Below, piece by piece: positions 52,181 to 61,084 of a stretch of 64,000 bases of DNA; positions within the stretch are counted from its first letter, which is position 1, and each line of letters opens with the position of its first letter. The position numbers and the translations under genes were made by a program. The notes under the pieces were generated by a model. It was given only the letters and a program-made list of their open reading frames with translations. It was not told the DNA's origin and made no database searches. Source of the stretch: Streptococcus cristatus (GTDB taxonomy: Bacteria; Bacillota; Bacilli; Lactobacillales; Streptococcaceae); assembly GCF_003943465.1 (NCBI RefSeq), contig NZ_RJPR01000003.1:6109-70108 (forward strand), given 5' to 3'.

Positions 52181-53707
52181 ATGGGATTATTTGACCGTCT
52201 TTTTGGACGTAAAAAAGAGGAACTTGAAGAAAAGCCCCAGTTAGATGAACAGGCAGAGGAGAGTTATCAGACTACAGAGATTGAAGTTCCATCTGAGACA
52301 GACTTCCAGCCCCTTGCTGCTTCTAGTGAAGAAACAGCGGAAACTCCGGTAGTAGAATCTGTGCCAGAAGAGAATACAGAGCCTGCAGTTTCAGCAATTT
52401 CTGAGCAGGAATTGGCCCCAACTAGCCAGCAAGCTGACTTATCTCAACCAGTGCCTGAAGATCAGGAAAGTCCTGAGCAAGTTTTGGCTGAGGCAGAAGA
52501 GCAGTCTGAAACTTCAGCAAATCAAGCTTTGGAAAGTAGTAGCGAATCAGAAGCGGCGACCGAAAGCAGAGATTATTACCAAGAATTGCAGGAGCGTTTG
52601 GCTGCAGCGAGAGAGCAAATTAACCACGAATCAGAGCAAGAAGTATCTAGTGAGCAGGAAGCAAGCACTTCCTCACAAGTAGACTCGACCGAGCATGAAG
52701 AAGAGGCGACGGAAGAGCTGGCTCAAGTAGAGAGTGGGACTCCCAGAGAAACAGCTGAAAGTTCTAATGAATACCAAGAAGAGAGTGTCCAAGACAAGTA
52801 TGACCGCAGTCTCAAAAAGACGCGGACTGGCTTTGGTGCTCGCCTCAATGCCTTCTTTGCTAATTTCCGCTCAGTAGACGAAGATTTCTTTGAAGACTTG
52901 GAAGAATTGCTGATTACCAGTGATGTCGGTGTGCAGGTAGCTTCCAATCTAACTGAGGACTTGCGCTATGAAGCTCGTCTGGAAAATGCTAAGAAACCAG
53001 AAGCCTTGCGCCAACTCATCATTGAAAAATTGGTCGATATCTATGAGAAAGACGGCCGTTTCAATGAAAAAATCAATCTGCAAAAAGACTTGACCGTCAT
53101 GCTATTCGTCGGTGTAAATGGAGTAGGGAAGACGACCTCAATAGGCAAATTGGCCTATAAATACAAGCAAGAAGGTAAAAAAGTGATGCTGGTGGCAGCA
53201 GATACCTTTCGGGCTGGAGCCGTTGCCCAGTTGGCTGAGTGGGGGCGTCGAGTAGACGTGCCTGTCGTGACTGGTCCAGAAAAGAGCGATCCAGCCAGTG
53301 TCGTGTTTGACGGTTTAGAAAGAGCCAAGGCTGAAAATGTCGATATTCTCATGATTGACACGGCTGGTCGCCTGCAAAATAAAGACAATCTCATGGCAGA
53401 GCTGGAAAAAATCGGTCGTATTATCAAGCGGGTAGATCCAGCAGCGCCGCACGAAACCTTTCTAGCTTTGGATGCCTCTACGGGTCAAAATGCGCTGGTT
53501 CAGGCCAAGGAATTTTCAAAAATTACGCCTGTGACAGGTATTGTCCTGACTAAGATTGACGGAACTGCGCGCGGTGGTGTTGTTCTTGCCATTCGTCAGG
53601 AATTGGATGTTCCAGTGAAACTGATTGGTTTTGGCGAGAAAATTGACGATATCGGCGAGTTTAATTCTGAGAACTTTATGAGAGGCCTCTTAGAAGGTTT
53701 GGTGTAA
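52181..53707 (+). CDS. ftsY: Signal recognition particle receptor FtsY
   Basis: A 508-residue SRP receptor GTPase that docks ribosome-SRP complexes at the membrane. The first 205 residues are a long acidic, Glu/Ser/Gln-rich A domain of low complexity; the NG domain follows with P-loop GVNGVGKTTS, DTFRAGAVAQL, DTAGRLQNK and LTKIDGTARGG. The long acidic part is normal for streptococci but varies in length. It ends the rnc-smc operon, with a terminator some 80 bases later. Confidence 0.98.
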   Translation: MGLFDRLFGRKKEELEEKPQLDEQAEESYQTTEIEVPSETDFQPLAASSEETAETPVVESVPEENTEPAVSAISEQELAPTSQQADLSQPVPEDQESPEQVLAEAEEQSETSANQALESSSESEAATESRDYYQELQERLAAAREQINHESEQEVSSEQEASTSSQVDSTEHEEEATEELAQVESGTPRETAESSNEYQEESVQDKYDRSLKKTRTGFGARLNAFFANFRSVDEDFFEDLEELLITSDVGVQVASNLTEDLRYEARLENAKKPEALRQLIIEKLVDIYEKDGRFNEKINLQKDLTVMLFVGVNGVGKTTSIGKLAYKYKQEGKKVMLVAADTFRAGAVAQLAEWGRRVDVPVVTGPEKSDPASVVFDGLERAKAENVDILMIDTAGRLQNKDNLMAELEKIGRIIKRVDPAAPHETFLALDASTGQNALVQAKEFSKITPVTGIVLTKIDGTARGGVVLAIRQELDVPVKLIGFGEKIDDIGEFNSENFMRGLLEGLV

Positions 53708-53783
53708 TAGTCTATCTGATGGTGATTTGATAAAGCCTAAATTGAAATCAAACTCTTCTATCAAAAAGTAACTAAAATGGATG

Positions 53784-53830
53784 AAAAGGTTTGCTTGTTG
53801 CAAGCCTTTTTTCTTCTTTTTTGATATAAT
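53784..53830 (+). terminator. ftsY terminator fused to upp promoter
   Basis: AAAGGTTTGC-TTGTT-GCAAGCCTTT (53785-53809), a perfect 10-bp stem (with one G-T pair), then a T-rich tract leading into TGA-TATAAT (53822-53830), the upp -10. Confidence 0.88.
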
Positions 53831-53863
53831 AAGAAGAATAAAATGAAAGAAGGAAATCCAATC

Positions 53864-54493
53864 ATGGGAAAACTTGAAGTTATCGCTCATCCGCTCATTC
53901 AGCATAAATTGTCTATCTTGCGTCGTACAGATACCTCTACTAAAGCTTTTCGTGAATTAGTAGATGAAATCGCAATGCTGATGGGATACGAAGTTTTGCG
54001 CGATTTACCACTTGAAGATGTAGAAATTGAAACACCAATTACGAAAACAGTTCAAAAGCAGATTGCAGGGAAAAAATTGGCTATTGTCCCAATCTTGCGG
54101 GCTGGTATCGGTATGGTGGATGGTCTCCTGAGCTTGGTTCCTGCTGCTAAAGTCGGCCACATCGGAATGTACCGTGATGAAGAAACCCTGAAGCCCGTTG
54201 AATATTTGGTGAAATTGCCAGAAGACATTGATCAACGTCAAATCTTTGTTGTCGATCCAATGTTGGCTACAGGTGGTTCTGCTATCTTGGCTGTGGATTC
54301 TCTGAAGAAACGTGGCGCAAGCAACATCACCTTTGTCTGCTTAGTGTCTGCTCCCGAAGGTGTCAAAGCCTTGCAGGATGCTCATCCTGATGTTGATATT
54401 TTCACCGCTGCCCTTGATGATCATCTTAATGAACATGGCTACATCGTTCCAGGTCTCGGAGATGCTGGTGACCGCCTCTTTGGTACAAAATAA
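53864..54493 (+). CDS. upp: Uracil phosphoribosyltransferase
   Basis: A 209-residue salvage enzyme making UMP from uracil and PRPP. The PRPP loop [13 protein letters not shown] and the uracil-site [15 protein letters not shown] are clear. The start at 53864 ([10 protein letters not shown]) has GAAGGAA before it; the open frame begins at 53843. It has its own promoter and is followed by a CtsR-controlled clpP. Confidence 0.98.
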   Translation: MGKLEVIAHPLIQHKLSILRRTDTSTKAFRELVDEIAMLMGYEVLRDLPLEDVEIETPITKTVQKQIAGKKLAIVPILRAGIGMVDGLLSLVPAAKVGHIGMYRDEETLKPVEYLVKLPEDIDQRQIFVVDPMLATGGSAILAVDSLKKRGASNITFVCLVSAPEGVKALQDAHPDVDIFTAALDDHLNEHGYIVPGLGDAGDRLFGTK

Positions 54494-54572
54494 TAGCTAG
54501 AAGTTACAAAAAGGAAAGTTCTGCCAAACCGGTGGATTTGTGCTTTCTAAACCAAAGATAATCTCAGCGCTG

Positions 54573-54597
54573 CTTTCTGTCATCCGACAGAAAAGCA
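54573..54597. terminator. Hairpin between upp and clpP
   Basis: CTTTCTGTC-ATCC-GACAGAAAAG forms a stable stem-loop, but no T run follows on the plus strand. It may end upp transcripts weakly or protect the mRNA end. Confidence 0.45.
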
Positions 54598-54601
54598 AAT
54601 A

Positions 54602-54631
54602 TTTGACCTTTTTTGACCAAAAAGATATAAT
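54602..54631 (+). promoter_or_regulatory. clpP promoter with CtsR operator
   Basis: TTTGACC-TTT-TTTGACC (54602-54618) is the exact complement of the CtsR heptad repeat GGTCAAA-NAN-GGTCAAA. TTGACC (54603-54608), a 17-bp spacer and TATAAT (54626-54631) form the promoter, so the operator covers the -35 and spacer. CtsR control of clpP is established in streptococci. Confidence 0.93.
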
Positions 54632-54663
54632 AATGAATAGATCGAATGAAGGAGAAAATATTC

Positions 54664-55254
54664 ATGATTCCTGTAGTTATTGAACAAACCAGTCGTGGTG
54701 AGCGTTCTTATGACATTTACTCACGCCTTTTAAAAGACCGTATTATCATGCTGACAGGTCCTGTTGAGGACAATATGGCTAATTCTGTTATTGCGCAATT
54801 GCTTTTCCTAGATGCACAAGACAGCACCAAGGACATCTATCTTTATGTTAATACTCCGGGTGGCTCTGTGTCAGCGGGATTGGCGATTGTGGATACCATG
54901 AACTTCATCAAGTCTGATGTGCAGACAATTGTCATGGGAATGGCAGCCAGCATGGGAACCATCATTGCATCTAGCGGAGCTAAAGGCAAACGTTTCATGC
55001 TTCCAAATGCAGAGTATATGATCCACCAGCCAATGGGTGGTACTGGTGGCGGTACTCAACAAACAGATATGGCTATTGCAGCAGAGCATTTGCTCAAGAC
55101 TCGTAAGACCTTGGAACAAATTCTTGCTGATAATTCTGGTAAATCGGTTGAGCAAATTCACGCAGATGCTGAACGTGATTACTGGATGAGTGCCCAAGAA
55201 ACTTTAGAATATGGTTTCATCGATGAAATCATGGCTAATAATAATCTTAGCTAG
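54664..55254 (+). CDS. clpP: ATP-dependent Clp protease proteolytic subunit
   Basis: A 196-residue serine peptidase of the ClpP tetradecamer. Catalytic Ser96 lies in GMAASMGT and His121 in MIHQPMGG, with the Asp in the C-terminal third. The start at 54664 (MIPVVIEQT) follows GAAGGAG; upstream in-frame codons from 54646 lie in the leader. It degrades misfolded and regulatory proteins with ClpX/C/E. It is regulated by CtsR as shown by the operator. Confidence 0.98.
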   Translation: MIPVVIEQTSRGERSYDIYSRLLKDRIIMLTGPVEDNMANSVIAQLLFLDAQDSTKDIYLYVNTPGGSVSAGLAIVDTMNFIKSDVQTIVMGMAASMGTIIASSGAKGKRFMLPNAEYMIHQPMGGTGGGTQQTDMAIAAEHLLKTRKTLEQILADNSGKSVEQIHADAERDYWMSAQETLEYGFIDEIMANNNLS

Positions 55255-55275
55255 TTTTCATTTATAACTACGAAA

Positions 55276-55309
55276 AAATGCCCCATTTGCGGGCTTTTTT
55301 TGATATAAT
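55276..55309 (+). terminator. clpP terminator fused to ylbG promoter
   Basis: A short GCCC/GGGC stem with flanking A and T runs (about 55273-55302), running directly into TGA-TATAAT (55301-55309) for the next gene. Confidence 0.7.
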
Positions 55310-55341
55310 CAATAGAGTACAAATGACCAGAAAGGATTGTC

Positions 55342-55611
55342 ATGTTTAAAAAAGAGGAACGAATGGGCTTTATCATTCATCTATACTATAATCGAGATGC
55401 AAAGAAGCTGGCTCATGTTGGAGATATTATTTATCATTCTAAAAAACACCGTTATTTGCAGCTTTATGTGGCAAAAGATCAGGCAGATTCTCTGAAGGAG
55501 AGCCTGTCAAAAGAGTCCTATATCAAAAAAATCCAGACTTGCGAGATCCAAAATTTGGATACGGATTTTGTTGGAAGTTTATTTAGAAACCAAGAAAACG
55601 CTATTATTTAA
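55342..55611 (+). CDS. YlbG/DUF2129 family protein
   Basis: An 89-residue cytosolic protein matching YlbG (DUF2129): [20 protein letters not shown] near the N-terminus and [18 protein letters not shown] in the middle. The function is unknown; the family is common in Firmicutes. AAAGGA precedes the ATG at 55342. The same gene lies between clpP and livJ in pneumococci. Confidence 0.88.
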   Translation: MFKKEERMGFIIHLYYNRDAKKLAHVGDIIYHSKKHRYLQLYVAKDQADSLKESLSKESYIKKIQTCEIQNLDTDFVGSLFRNQENAII

Positions 55612-55629
55612 AAAAATGGCTTGTTTGGG

Positions 55630-55658
55630 TTGACAATTGTCAGATAATTCGGTATATT
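55630..55658 (+). promoter_or_regulatory. livJ promoter with CodY box
   Basis: TTGACA (55630-55635), a 17-bp spacer and TATATT (55653-55658). AATTGTCAGATAATT (55635-55649) matches the CodY consensus AATTTTCWGAAAATT at 13 of 15 positions and fills the spacer. CodY repression by branched-chain amino acids fits the function. Confidence 0.82.
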
Positions 55659-55710
55659 CTTACTATATCATTTGCAAACATAGCAAAAAACAAAATAGAG
55701 GAGATTATTC

Positions 55711-56871
55711 ATGAAGAAAAAATTTGCACTTTCGCTTGTAGCTTTTGCTAGTGCTGCGCTTCTAGCAGCCTGTGGGGAAGTTTCTACAAACAACTCATCT
55801 GCTACTGGAACAGAAATCGGTAAAACACTTAAGTTCGGTTTCAACTTTGAAGAAACTGGAGCTGTAGCAGCTTACGGTACTGCAGAACAACACGGTGCTC
55901 AACTTGCTGTTGATGAAATCAACGCAGCTGGTGGTGTAGACGGCAAGAAAATCGAAGTAACTGATAAAGACAACAAATCAGAAACTGCAGAAGCCGCAAC
56001 TATTACTACAAGCTTGGTAACTCAAGACAAAGTGAATACAATCATTGGTCCTGCAACTTCAGGTGCCGTAGCTGCCGCAATTGCAAATGCTGGTAAAGCA
56101 GGCGTTCCTTTGGTAACACCAAGTGCAACACAAGATGATTTGACAAATAAACAAGATTATTTGTATCGTGCAACCTTTACTGATGGTTACCAAGGTAAAA
56201 TCATTTCTAAATATGTAACTGATACTTTGAAAGCTAAAAAAGTTGTTCTCTACTATGATAATTCAAGTGATTATGCAAAAGGAATGGCAGAAGCTTTCAA
56301 GAAAGAATACAAGGGTGAAATCGTTGCGACAGAAACTTTCGCTTCTGGTGACTCAGACTTCCAAGCTGCTTTGACAAAAATCAAAGGTAAAGACTTTGAT
56401 GCACTGATTGTGCCAGGTTATTACACAGAAGCTGGTAAGTTGGTGAACCAAGCGCGTGGTTTGGGAATTAACCAAACAATCGTTGGACCTGATGGATTTA
56501 GCGATGCCAAGTTCGTTGAGCAAGCAACTCCAGCAGCAGCAACTAATGTTTATTATGTATCTGGTTTCTCAACTTCAGGTGACATGACAGATAAAGCGAA
56601 GAAATTCGTTGCAGCTTACAAAGCTAAATATAACGAAGAACCTTCAATGTTTGCAGCCCTTTCATATGACGCAGTTTATATGGCAGCAGAAGCATCTAAG
56701 GGTGCAAAAACATCTGTAGATATTAAATATAACCTTGCTAAGTTAAAAGACTTTGAAGGAGTTACTGGATCTATTACCATCGATAAAGATCACAATCCTG
56801 TGAAGACAGCCTTGATGATTGGTTTGAAAGATGGTAAAGTAGAAACTGTTGAAACAGTTAAACCTGAATAA
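55711..56871 (+). CDS. livJ: Branched-chain amino acid ABC transporter, binding lipoprotein
   Basis: A 386-residue lipoprotein with signal peptide and lipobox LLAAC (Cys21), then a periplasmic-binding-protein type I fold (FNFEETGAVAAYGTAEQHGA; IIGPATSGAVAAAI). It binds Leu/Ile/Val outside the membrane and hands them to LivHM. Codon use is biased, as for a strongly made protein. GAGGAG lies before the ATG. A 139-base spacer with a hairpin separates it from livH, which may lower expression of the later genes. Confidence 0.95.
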   Translation: MKKKFALSLVAFASAALLAACGEVSTNNSSATGTEIGKTLKFGFNFEETGAVAAYGTAEQHGAQLAVDEINAAGGVDGKKIEVTDKDNKSETAEAATITTSLVTQDKVNTIIGPATSGAVAAAIANAGKAGVPLVTPSATQDDLTNKQDYLYRATFTDGYQGKIISKYVTDTLKAKKVVLYYDNSSDYAKGMAEAFKKEYKGEIVATETFASGDSDFQAALTKIKGKDFDALIVPGYYTEAGKLVNQARGLGINQTIVGPDGFSDAKFVEQATPAAATNVYYVSGFSTSGDMTDKAKKFVAAYKAKYNEEPSMFAALSYDAVYMAAEASKGAKTSVDIKYNLAKLKDFEGVTGSITIDKDHNPVKTALMIGLKDGKVETVETVKPE

Positions 56872-56878
56872 AGGGTCT

Positions 56879-56903
56879 GAGGCTGGGGACAAACCCAGTC
56901 TTT
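56879..56903 (+). terminator. Attenuating hairpin between livJ and livH
   Basis: GGCTGGG (56881-56887) pairs with CCCAGTC (56894-56900), followed by only TTTG. It resembles a degraded copy of the GAGGCT-GGAC hairpin at 31537 and 45688. It may allow partial read-through into livHMGF. Confidence 0.6.
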
Positions 56904-57010
56904 GACTTGTTTCTTACTTGCTTATGATGTTTGAGTAGAGACGGCAAGACAAGGCTTCGTCTGAGATTGTTGTTTCTGCTCTTATTTTATATTAGAAAGA
57001 GTGGTGTGGA

Positions 57011-57892
57011 ATGCTCGAACAATTTCTTCAGCAATTGGCTAATGGATTGATTTTGGGGAGTGTTTATGCGCTTCTGGCCTTGGGTTATACCATGGTTTAT
57101 GGAATTATCAAACTGATTAATTTCGCGCATGGAGACATTTATATGATTGGTGCTTTTATGGGATATTACCTGATTAACACCCTTCACCTAAACTTCTTTG
57201 TAGCCCTTATTTTATCTATGGTTGGAACAGCGATCCTTGGTGTAGTGATTGAGTTCTTAGCCTATCGTCCTTTGCGCAATTCAACGCGGATTGCAGCTTT
57301 AATCACAGCAATTGGGGTTTCTTTCCTCTTGGAGTACGGGATGGTCTTCTTTGTAGGTGCCAATACTCGTTCCTTCCCTCAAGTGATTAAAACAGTGCGT
57401 TATACGCTTGGGCCAATTTCGATTTCCAATATTCAACTGATGATTTTAGGAATTTCTATTTTACTCATGGTTGGTTTGCAGTTTATTGTGCAAAAGACGA
57501 AAATGGGTAAAGCCATGCGGGCTGTTTCCGTGGATAGCGATGCTGCCCAGCTGATGGGGATTAATGTCAATCGTACGATCAGTTTTACTTTTGCCTTGGG
57601 TTCAGCCTTGGCAGGAGCAGCAGGGGTACTGATTGCTCTTTACTACAACTCACTTGAGCCACTGATGGGAATGACACCAGGTATCAAGTCCTTCGTTGCG
57701 GCAGTTTTGGGAGGAATTGGTATCATCCCAGGGGCAGCTTTGGGTGGTTTTGTAATCGGTCTCTTGGAAACTTTTGCAACAGCAGTTGAACTGTCAGATT
57801 TCCGTGATGCGATTGTGTATGCGATCTTAATTATCATTCTATTGGTTCGCCCAGCTGGTATTCTAGGTAAAAATGTGAAAGAGAAGGTGTAA
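57011..57892 (+). CDS. livH: Branched-chain amino acid ABC transporter permease LivH
   Basis: A 293-residue permease with about eight membrane segments: N-terminal LANGLILGSVYALLALGYTM and the cytoplasmic EAA-like loop MRAVSVDSDAAQLMGINVNR, which contacts the ATPases. It ends three bases before livM. AGAGTGG serves as ribosome site. Confidence 0.95.
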   Translation: MLEQFLQQLANGLILGSVYALLALGYTMVYGIIKLINFAHGDIYMIGAFMGYYLINTLHLNFFVALILSMVGTAILGVVIEFLAYRPLRNSTRIAALITAIGVSFLLEYGMVFFVGANTRSFPQVIKTVRYTLGPISISNIQLMILGISILLMVGLQFIVQKTKMGKAMRAVSVDSDAAQLMGINVNRTISFTFALGSALAGAAGVLIALYYNSLEPLMGMTPGIKSFVAAVLGGIGIIPGAALGGFVIGLLETFATAVELSDFRDAIVYAILIIILLVRPAGILGKNVKEKV

Positions 57893-57895
57893 TGT

Positions 57896-58849
57896 ATGAA
57901 AAATAATTTAAAAGTAAATGCGTTATGGCTTGCTCTGATCCTCTTTGGCTATCTATTGATGACAGTGCTTGCTAACACAGGTATTCTCAATCCTTTCTAT
58001 CTGCAAATCTTTGAGCAGATTGGGATTAATATTATCTTGGCTGTTGGCCTCAATCTTATCGTTGGTTTTTCTGGGCAATTCTCGCTTGGGCATGCTGGCT
58101 TTATGGCCATTGGTGCCTATGCAGTAGCTATTATGGGCTCTAAATCTCCAAACTATGCTACTTTCTTTATTGCTATGTTGGTTGGCGCTATGATTGCAGG
58201 TGCAGTAGCTCTGCTTGTTGGTATCCCGACCCTGCGCTTAAAGGGAGACTATTTGGCAATTGCGACGCTGGGTGTTTCTGAAATTATCCGGATTCTGATT
58301 GTCAATGGAGGTGACTTGACTAATGGTGCGGCAGGTATCCTATCCATTCCTAACTTTACCTCTTGGCAGTTGGTTTATGTCTTTGTCGTAATTACAACTA
58401 TTTTGACTCTTAACTTCCTCCGCAGTCCTATCGGACGTAGCACCTTGTCTGTTCGCGAGGACGAGATTGCGGCAGAGTCTGTCGGTGTCAATACAACAAA
58501 AATTAAAGTCATTGCTTTCGTTTTTGGGGCTATTACAGCTTCTATTGCAGGTTCTTTGCAGGCTGGATTTGTTGGCTCTGTTGTACCAAAAGACTATTCC
58601 TTTATCAATACAATCAATGTCTTGATTATCGTTGTTTTTGGTGGTCTTGGATCAATGACTGGAGCAATCGTTGCGGCAGTAGTATTGGGTATTCTCAATA
58701 TGCTTTTACAAGATATCTCAAGCGTTCGGATGATTGTTTATTCGCTTGCCCTAATCTTGGTGATGATTTTCCGTCCAGGCGGCTTGCTTGGTACTTGGGA
58801 ATTTAGCTTGGCTAAGCTCTTTAAAAAGAATAAGGAGGTCAAAGAATAA
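57896..58849 (+). CDS. livM: Branched-chain amino acid ABC transporter permease LivM
   Basis: A 317-residue permease, about nine membrane segments, with the LivM pattern NLIVGFSGQFSLGHAGFMAI and the loop LSVREDEIAAESVGVNTTKI. The charged C-terminal tail FKKNKEVKE faces the cytoplasm. Its stop overlaps the livG start by one base. Confidence 0.95.
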   Translation: MKNNLKVNALWLALILFGYLLMTVLANTGILNPFYLQIFEQIGINIILAVGLNLIVGFSGQFSLGHAGFMAIGAYAVAIMGSKSPNYATFFIAMLVGAMIAGAVALLVGIPTLRLKGDYLAIATLGVSEIIRILIVNGGDLTNGAAGILSIPNFTSWQLVYVFVVITTILTLNFLRSPIGRSTLSVREDEIAAESVGVNTTKIKVIAFVFGAITASIAGSLQAGFVGSVVPKDYSFINTINVLIIVVFGGLGSMTGAIVAAVVLGILNMLLQDISSVRMIVYSLALILVMIFRPGGLLGTWEFSLAKLFKKNKEVKE

Positions 58850-59613
58850 TGGCACTTCTTGATGTGAAAAAATTAACCAAAAATTTTGGAGGACTAACAG
58901 CTGTTAGTGACGTGACTCTGGAATTGAACGAAGGGGAACTGGTCGGTCTTATCGGGCCTAACGGTGCTGGAAAAACAACTCTTTTCAACCTTTTGACAGG
59001 TGTTTATGAACCGAGTGAGGGAACGGTTACTTTGGATGGCCATTTGCTGAATGGCAAAACACCTTACAAAATTGCAACTCTGGGTCTCAGCCGGACTTTC
59101 CAAAATATCCGCCTTTTTAAAGATTTGACTGTGTTGGACAATGTATTGATTGCTTTCGGTAATCATCATAAACCTCATGTGTTGGCTTCTTTCTTCCGTC
59201 TTCCAGCATTTTATAAAAATGAAGAGGAATTGAAAGCAAAAGCTCTGGAATTGCTGGCTATTTTTGACTTGGATAAGGAAGCAGAAACCTTGGCTAAAAA
59301 TTTGGCTTATGGTCAACAGCGTCGTCTGGAGATTGTCCGAGCGCTTGCCACAGAGCCAAAGATTCTCTTCTTGGATGAGCCAGCTGCTGGGATGAATCCA
59401 CAGGAAACAGCTGAGCTGACTGCTCTGATCCGTCGGATTAAAAATGAATTTAACATTACCATCATGCTGATTGAGCATGATATGAGTCTGGTTATGGAAG
59501 TAACTGAGCGCATCTACGTACTAGAATACGGTCGCTTGATTGCCCACGGCACACCAGATGAGATTAAGAATGACAAACGCGTTATTGAAGCTTATCTAGG
59601 AGGTGAAGCCTAA
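58849..59613 (+). CDS. livG: Branched-chain amino acid ABC transporter ATPase LivG
   Basis: A 254-residue ATPase: Walker A GPNGAGKTT, the family insert after FQNIRLFKDLTVLDNVL, signature LAYGQQRRLEIVRAL (a Tyr-Gly variant usual for LivG), Walker B ILFLDEPAAGMNP. It drives uptake together with LivF. Overlaps of one base on both sides show operon packing. Confidence 0.96.
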   Translation: MALLDVKKLTKNFGGLTAVSDVTLELNEGELVGLIGPNGAGKTTLFNLLTGVYEPSEGTVTLDGHLLNGKTPYKIATLGLSRTFQNIRLFKDLTVLDNVLIAFGNHHKPHVLASFFRLPAFYKNEEELKAKALELLAIFDLDKEAETLAKNLAYGQQRRLEIVRALATEPKILFLDEPAAGMNPQETAELTALIRRIKNEFNITIMLIEHDMSLVMEVTERIYVLEYGRLIAHGTPDEIKNDKRVIEAYLGGEA

Positions 59614-60323
59614 TGTCCATGCTCAAAGTTGAAAATCTATCTGTCCACTATGGCATGATTCAGGCTGTCCGTGATGTCAGCTTTGAAGTCAACGAAGGAG
59701 AGGTTGTTTCCCTTATCGGTGCCAATGGTGCTGGTAAAACGACCATCCTCCGCACGATCTCTGGTTTGGTTCGCCCAAGTGCTGGGAAGATTGAATTTTT
59801 AGGTAATGAAATTCAAAAAGTGCCTGCTCAAAAGATTGTGGCTGCGGGGCTTTCACAGGTTCCAGAAGGGCGCCATATTTTCCCAGGTTTGACTGTCTTG
59901 GAAAACCTGGAAATGGGAGCTTTTCTTAAGAAAAATCGTGAAGAAAACCAAGCAAATCTCAAAAAGGTCTTCTCTCGTTTCCCACGCTTGGAAGAGCGTA
60001 AAAACCAAGATGCTGCAACTCTTTCAGGTGGTGAGCAGCAGATGTTGGCTATGGGTCGAGCGCTCATGTCTACTCCTAAGCTCTTGCTCTTGGATGAGCC
60101 ATCAATGGGGCTGGCGCCGATTTTCATTCAAGAAATCTTTGATATCATTCAAGATATCCAAAAGCAGGGGACAACTGTGCTTTTGATTGAGCAAAATGCC
60201 AATAAAGCATTGTCTATCGCAGACCGTGGTTATGTTCTTGAAACTGGAAAAATCGTTCTGTCCGGAACAGGCCAAGAACTTCTTACTTCTGACGAAGTCC
60301 GCAAAGCATATCTAGGTGGCTAA
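59613..60323 (+). CDS. livF: Branched-chain amino acid ABC transporter ATPase LivF
   Basis: A 236-residue ATPase: Walker A GANGAGKTT, VPEGRHIFPGLTVLENLEMG (LivF signature), LSGGEQQMLAMGRAL, Walker B LLLLDEPSMGLAP. It is the last gene of livJHMGF. Its stop codon lies in the terminator stem. Confidence 0.96.
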   Translation: MSMLKVENLSVHYGMIQAVRDVSFEVNEGEVVSLIGANGAGKTTILRTISGLVRPSAGKIEFLGNEIQKVPAQKIVAAGLSQVPEGRHIFPGLTVLENLEMGAFLKKNREENQANLKKVFSRFPRLEERKNQDAATLSGGEQQMLAMGRALMSTPKLLLLDEPSMGLAPIFIQEIFDIIQDIQKQGTTVLLIEQNANKALSIADRGYVLETGKIVLSGTGQELLTSDEVRKAYLGG

Positions 60324-60347
60324 AAATGTCTGGGAGACATTTTTAGG
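60321..60347 (+). terminator. Terminator of the liv operon
   Basis: CTAAAAATGTCT-GGG-AGACATTTTTAG, a perfect 12-bp stem; the livF stop TAA is its second to fourth base. The T tract lies within the right arm. Confidence 0.8.
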
Positions 60348-61084
60348 TTGTTGATAGAAAGTTACGGTAGTAACTTAACATTTTGAAAAGGTCCAGTGAA
60401 CCTTTTTAAGTTACAGATAAAGAAAATAGAGTTTTCGTCAAGATCTGGGAGATTGTTTCAGGTTGCAGATGGGAACTCGCGGCAGCGAGTTTTCGCTTAT
60501 TAAGGTCCAATGGACCTTTTTTGTTTTCAAGATAAATTTATTTGTTTGGATAAGCCGATAGCCGTTTTTGGTTACAACCAAAGAGTTGCATTGGAAACTG
60601 TACGTTTTTTAAAATTCGCTGGGCCCTTTTTAGATGAGGCTAGAGTTTCGTGGTATAGTTTTCTTTGGTGGAAGTTTCCATTTTTTAAGTGCTGTGCTAG
60701 TAAGCGATGTAACAGTTCCAAACGGCCACTTCTCTGAATCTATTTCTTCATTTTAAGCATCGAGCGAAAATATGGTAAAATATGGGTGAAGAAAAATTGT
60801 TCGGGTCTAAATAAAGATTGGAAATTTCGGAAATAATTTGTCAAAGTATAGGATTTGCTTATTGGTGGTAACTGGCGAGATGGAGAGTAATCTTAGCTTT
60901 TGATTGTGAAGTGAAGAAAGAAGCTGTTTTCTGTTCGTCTCTACACAATTCTCTTACGCAACTAGAATTCAATAAAGATATGCTTATCAGGGATAGAAAA
61001 TGGCAGTCGAATTTCTTTGCTTGATGTGCTAGAGCGGGTAATATTGGTTTTTGAAAACATTTAAATAATTATAGAGGATCAAAG
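60348..61084. other. Long gene-poor region with several hairpins
   Basis: About 740 bases without a supported gene. It holds GTAACTTA/TAAGTTAC enclosing AAAAGGT/ACCTTTT (60370-60414), AACTCGC-GGCA-GCGAGTT (60474-60491), and AAGGTCC-AAT-GGACCTT with a T run (60502-60523). From 60530 to 61084 I see no coherent frame on either strand; a 75-codon frame at 60510-60737 begins in the hairpin and lacks a ribosome site. It may hold a decayed gene, a small RNA, or a long leader for nnrD. Confidence 0.5.

Noticed and set aside
58894-59478. 194-codon frame antisense to livG
   Set aside because: It lies fully opposite a certain gene, has no ribosome site and gives a Cys/Phe/Gln/Ser-rich product with no family features.
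60510-60737. 75-codon plus-strand frame in the gap after livF
   Set aside because: Starts inside a terminator-like hairpin, lacks a ribosome site and has an odd Phe/Lys/Cys-rich product. Kept only as part of the unexplained gap.
60348-61084. BOX or RUP element in the gap after livF
   Set aside because: I compared the remembered boxA/boxC starts and found no match; the hairpins have different sequences.
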